Shown piece by piece: positions 62,479-64,000 of a DNA stretch of 64,000 nt. The stretch comes from Cytobacillus solani (GTDB lineage: Bacteria; Bacillota; Bacilli; Bacillales; Cytobacillaceae). Position 1 is the first letter of the stretch. The number at the start of each line of letters is the position of its first letter. Under the pieces are notes generated by a model, which was not told where the DNA came from, ran no database searches, and was given only the letters and a program-made list of their open reading frames with translations. The stretch lies in contig NZ_LJIX01000006.1 of NCBI RefSeq assembly GCF_001420595.1, positions 2,589,058 to 2,653,057 on the forward strand. Reading direction: 5' to 3'. Both the position numbers and the translations under genes were made by a program.

Positions 62479-63384
62479 ATGGATAAATATGATTGTATTG
62501 TAATTGGTGCAGGGCCAGCCGGATTAAGTGCAACCTTAACTTTAGGGAGAGCGCGTAGAAAGGTTGCCCTATTTGATAATGGAACAAATCGAAATCGTGT
62601 AACTCATGAGTCACATGGGTTTTTAACAAGGGATGGAATTAAACCGCAAGAATTTAAAGATATAGCAACTAAAGATTTAGAATCTTATCCTTCTGTATCA
62701 ATTTGGAATGAGACAGTTACGGAGGTAATTAAAGATGTCAAAAATGATGTATTTTTAGTCAATACATCGAACAATAGATCATTTATAGCAGAAAAAATTA
62801 TGTTAGCCACAGGTATTCAAGAAGAATTCCCCTTATCACAGATTAAACAATATTACGGTAAAAGTCTATTCAGCTGTCCTTATTGTGATGGTTGGGAGCT
62901 GAGAGACCAGCCGTTAGCTATCATTGCAGAAGATGATGAACACATTATTCATATGACTAAATTGGTTTTTAATTGGTCAAAAGATTTAATTGTTTTTACA
63001 AATGGTCATCAACTATCCAATAAAGTGCGAAATGACTTTGCGAGTAAAAAGATTAAAGTTTTTGGTGAAGTTATTAAAAAATTACATGGAGATAATGGTC
63101 ATTTAGAAAGCATTGAATTAGAATCAGGTGAAAACATCCTACGAAGTGGTGGCTTTGTTGTTCCAAGTTTTTACCGACCGAATCAATTTGCTGAACAATT
63201 AAATTGCCTAGTGGATGAAAAAGGTGGAATTATCACAGACGGCGCTGGACGAACAACAGTGAATGGGATATATATTGCAGGTGAAACTGAAAAAGCTGGC
63301 CCCTCTTCTTTAATGATTACAGCAGCCGACGGCAATAAGGCTGCTTTCAGTATAAACATGGATATTACATTAGAAAGATTTTAA
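62479..63384 (+). CDS. Thioredoxin-reductase-like flavoprotein
   Basis: A 301-residue FAD/NAD(P)H oxidoreductase. FAD loop CIVIGAGPAGLSATLTLGRA at the start, the redox-active disulfide SCPYCDGWELRD near residue 134, and GIYIAGETEKAGPSSLMITAADGNKAA at the end. The NADPH loop is diverged (AIIAEDDEHIIH lacks GxGxxG), so it may not be a true thioredoxin reductase. ATG 62479 is 9 nt after AGAGAGGA; a TTG one codon earlier is the alternative. Confidence 0.85.
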   Translation: MDKYDCIVIGAGPAGLSATLTLGRARRKVALFDNGTNRNRVTHESHGFLTRDGIKPQEFKDIATKDLESYPSVSIWNETVTEVIKDVKNDVFLVNTSNNRSFIAEKIMLATGIQEEFPLSQIKQYYGKSLFSCPYCDGWELRDQPLAIIAEDDEHIIHMTKLVFNWSKDLIVFTNGHQLSNKVRNDFASKKIKVFGEVIKKLHGDNGHLESIELESGENILRSGGFVVPSFYRPNQFAEQLNCLVDEKGGIITDGAGRTTVNGIYIAGETEKAGPSSLMITAADGNKAAFSINMDITLERF

Positions 63385-63487
63385 TATAAAAGCTGATAAG
63401 TTACAAATACAACTCGTCAGCCTATTTTATTATGAGAGTTAACAACTTAAAAGACTCACACTCCATTAAATGGCGTTAAAATTAAAA

Positions 63488-63530
63488 AAGCACTGATCCT
63501 TATTACAAGAAAGTACCCGTGGTGGAACAA
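63488..63530 (-). repeat. Degenerate dispersed repeat copy after the NUDIX gene
   Basis: Minus strand CACGGGTACTTTCTTG, AATAAGG and ATCAGTGCTTTTTTAATTT just past the NUDIX stop; arms pair partly. Its T run can end transcription. Confidence 0.5.
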
Positions 63531-63534
63531 GGTT

Positions 63535-63999
63535 TCAATTAATATCCCCTAAATAAACTGGAGATTTTTCATCAAAAAAATGTTTCACTATATATTTTCT
63601 AAACTCTTTTAGATATAATCTGTATTGAAGCAAATCATTAATATGTATCCATTCAATCCCAACTTGGTAGCTATCAGGTTTAGTAGGTTTTATGTAGTTA
63701 TTCATTTCATTTTTGAGTCTACAAACAAAATAATATTCAACTTGGTGAACATTAAAATCAAATGAAGAATGCTCGTGGTTTTTACCAATATACTCACGAA
63801 TATGGAGAAGTTCTCCGATTTCTATTTGCTGTCCAACCTCTTCAATACACTCTCTTATTAAAGCGTTATGAAGTGTTTCTCCGTGTTCTTGTCCTCCACC
63901 AGGGAAAAGATAAAAGTACCCCTCATTATCTTGATTTTTTGTTAGTAAAATCTTGGCATCCTTAATGATAATAGCTTTTGCTGAGTTTCTAATATGCAC
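63535..63999 (-). CDS. NUDIX hydrolase (may extend past the window edge)
   Basis: A 154-residue hydrolase of nucleoside-diphosphate-linked compounds. The NUDIX box is complete: GGGQEHGETLHNALIRECIEEVG. The N-terminal IRNSAKAIIIKDAKILLTKN is the typical opening two residues after the start, so the GTG at 63999 may be the true start, but the window ends there and upstream bases cannot be read. Substrate unknown. Confidence 0.85.
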   Translation of the reverse strand: MHIRNSAKAIIIKDAKILLTKNQDNEGYFYLFPGGGQEHGETLHNALIRECIEEVGQQIEIGELLHIREYIGKNHEHSSFDFNVHQVEYYFVCRLKNEMNNYIKPTKPDSYQVGIEWIHINDLLQYRLYLKEFRKYIVKHFFDEKSPVYLGDIN

Positions 64000-64000
64000 T

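Noticed and set aside
18400-63530. Integron with attC sites as the explanation of the hairpin-separated gene array
   Set aside because: The flank CTAACGGG does not fit the attC core patterns, no integron integrase is present, and many hairpins are ordinary terminators. Kept only as a cassette-like observation.
1-64000. CRISPR arrays, tRNA or rRNA genes, prophage structural genes
   Set aside because: None seen when reading both strands; the hairpin repeats are not evenly spaced and have no spacers.

Overview
The window is low-GC DNA from a spore-forming, aerobic member of the Bacillaceae. The evidence is Shine-Dalgarno-led genes with frequent TTG and GTG starts, a YhcN/YlaJ spore lipoprotein, an MhqN/MhqO quinone-detoxification pair, a YoaS/YozG pair, a TatA paralogue, T-box regulation and Bacillus-type IS elements. 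No rRNA, tRNA, CRISPR array or prophage was seen. About five sixths of the genes lie on the minus strand. From about 17 kb onward most are unrelated single-gene units with their own hairpin terminators, which is typical of an accessory region.

Layout. 0.1-6.1 kb: metallo-hydrolase, SRPBCC protein, a histidyl-tRNA synthetase behind a leader with a His-His-His peptide, a CynX-type transporter with an XRE-cupin regulator, and a GNAT. 6.3-9.4 kb: mhqN-mhqO with a likely MhqR box, a 47-codon gene and a FabH paralogue. 9.6-13.2 kb: an operon for a Tat-exported GMC dehydrogenase (small subunit, flavoprotein, TatA), divergent from a yhcN-like lipoprotein. 13.7-16.5 kb: DUF2935, then an ECF sigma factor with an overlapping membrane partner. 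17-18.3 kb: a 52-bp tandem repeat and a Lnu(B)-like nucleotidyltransferase with a leader peptide and an RBS-sequestering hairpin. 18.4-25.2 kb: small membrane and DUF proteins, VOC proteins, a racemase, and an ArsR regulator with twin operators. 25.5-27.2 kb: a frameshifted IS110-family element. 27.3-40 kb: monooxygenase, reductase, MOSC, GDPD, beta-propeller and DUF1697 proteins, LysR/EamA and TetR/hydrolase units. 40-44.6 kb: remnants of a SatA-like acetyltransferase, a TetR regulator and a hexapeptide acetyltransferase, then intact maltose acetyltransferase, aminotransferase and CBO0543 genes. 45-51.6 kb: phosphotransferase, lipoprotein, DinB, a T-box-controlled GNAT, phosphatase, UppS paralogue, DUF1801. 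51.8-53.6 kb: a complete IS1595-family element carrying its own GNAT gene. 53.7-64 kb: a broken GNAT, an MFS exporter behind a long attenuator-like leader, hydrolase, ComB, phosphotransferase, a decayed amidase, a broken IS3-family element, a TrxB-like flavoprotein and a NUDIX hydrolase.

Two themes stand out. The first is RNA-level control: a His-codon leader before hisS, a translational attenuator before the lnu gene, a leader peptide plus terminator before the MFS gene, and a T-box before an acetyltransferase. The second is a dispersed hairpin repeat found just 3' of many single-gene units and flanked by a short direct repeat, reading like CTAACGGG before the hairpin and CTATCGGAGCAG after it. 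The one-directional, cassette-like order of stress and resistance genes, together with many truncated genes, suggests a region that gains and loses single genes often. Functions are inferred from motifs and recalled family features; no database search was run.
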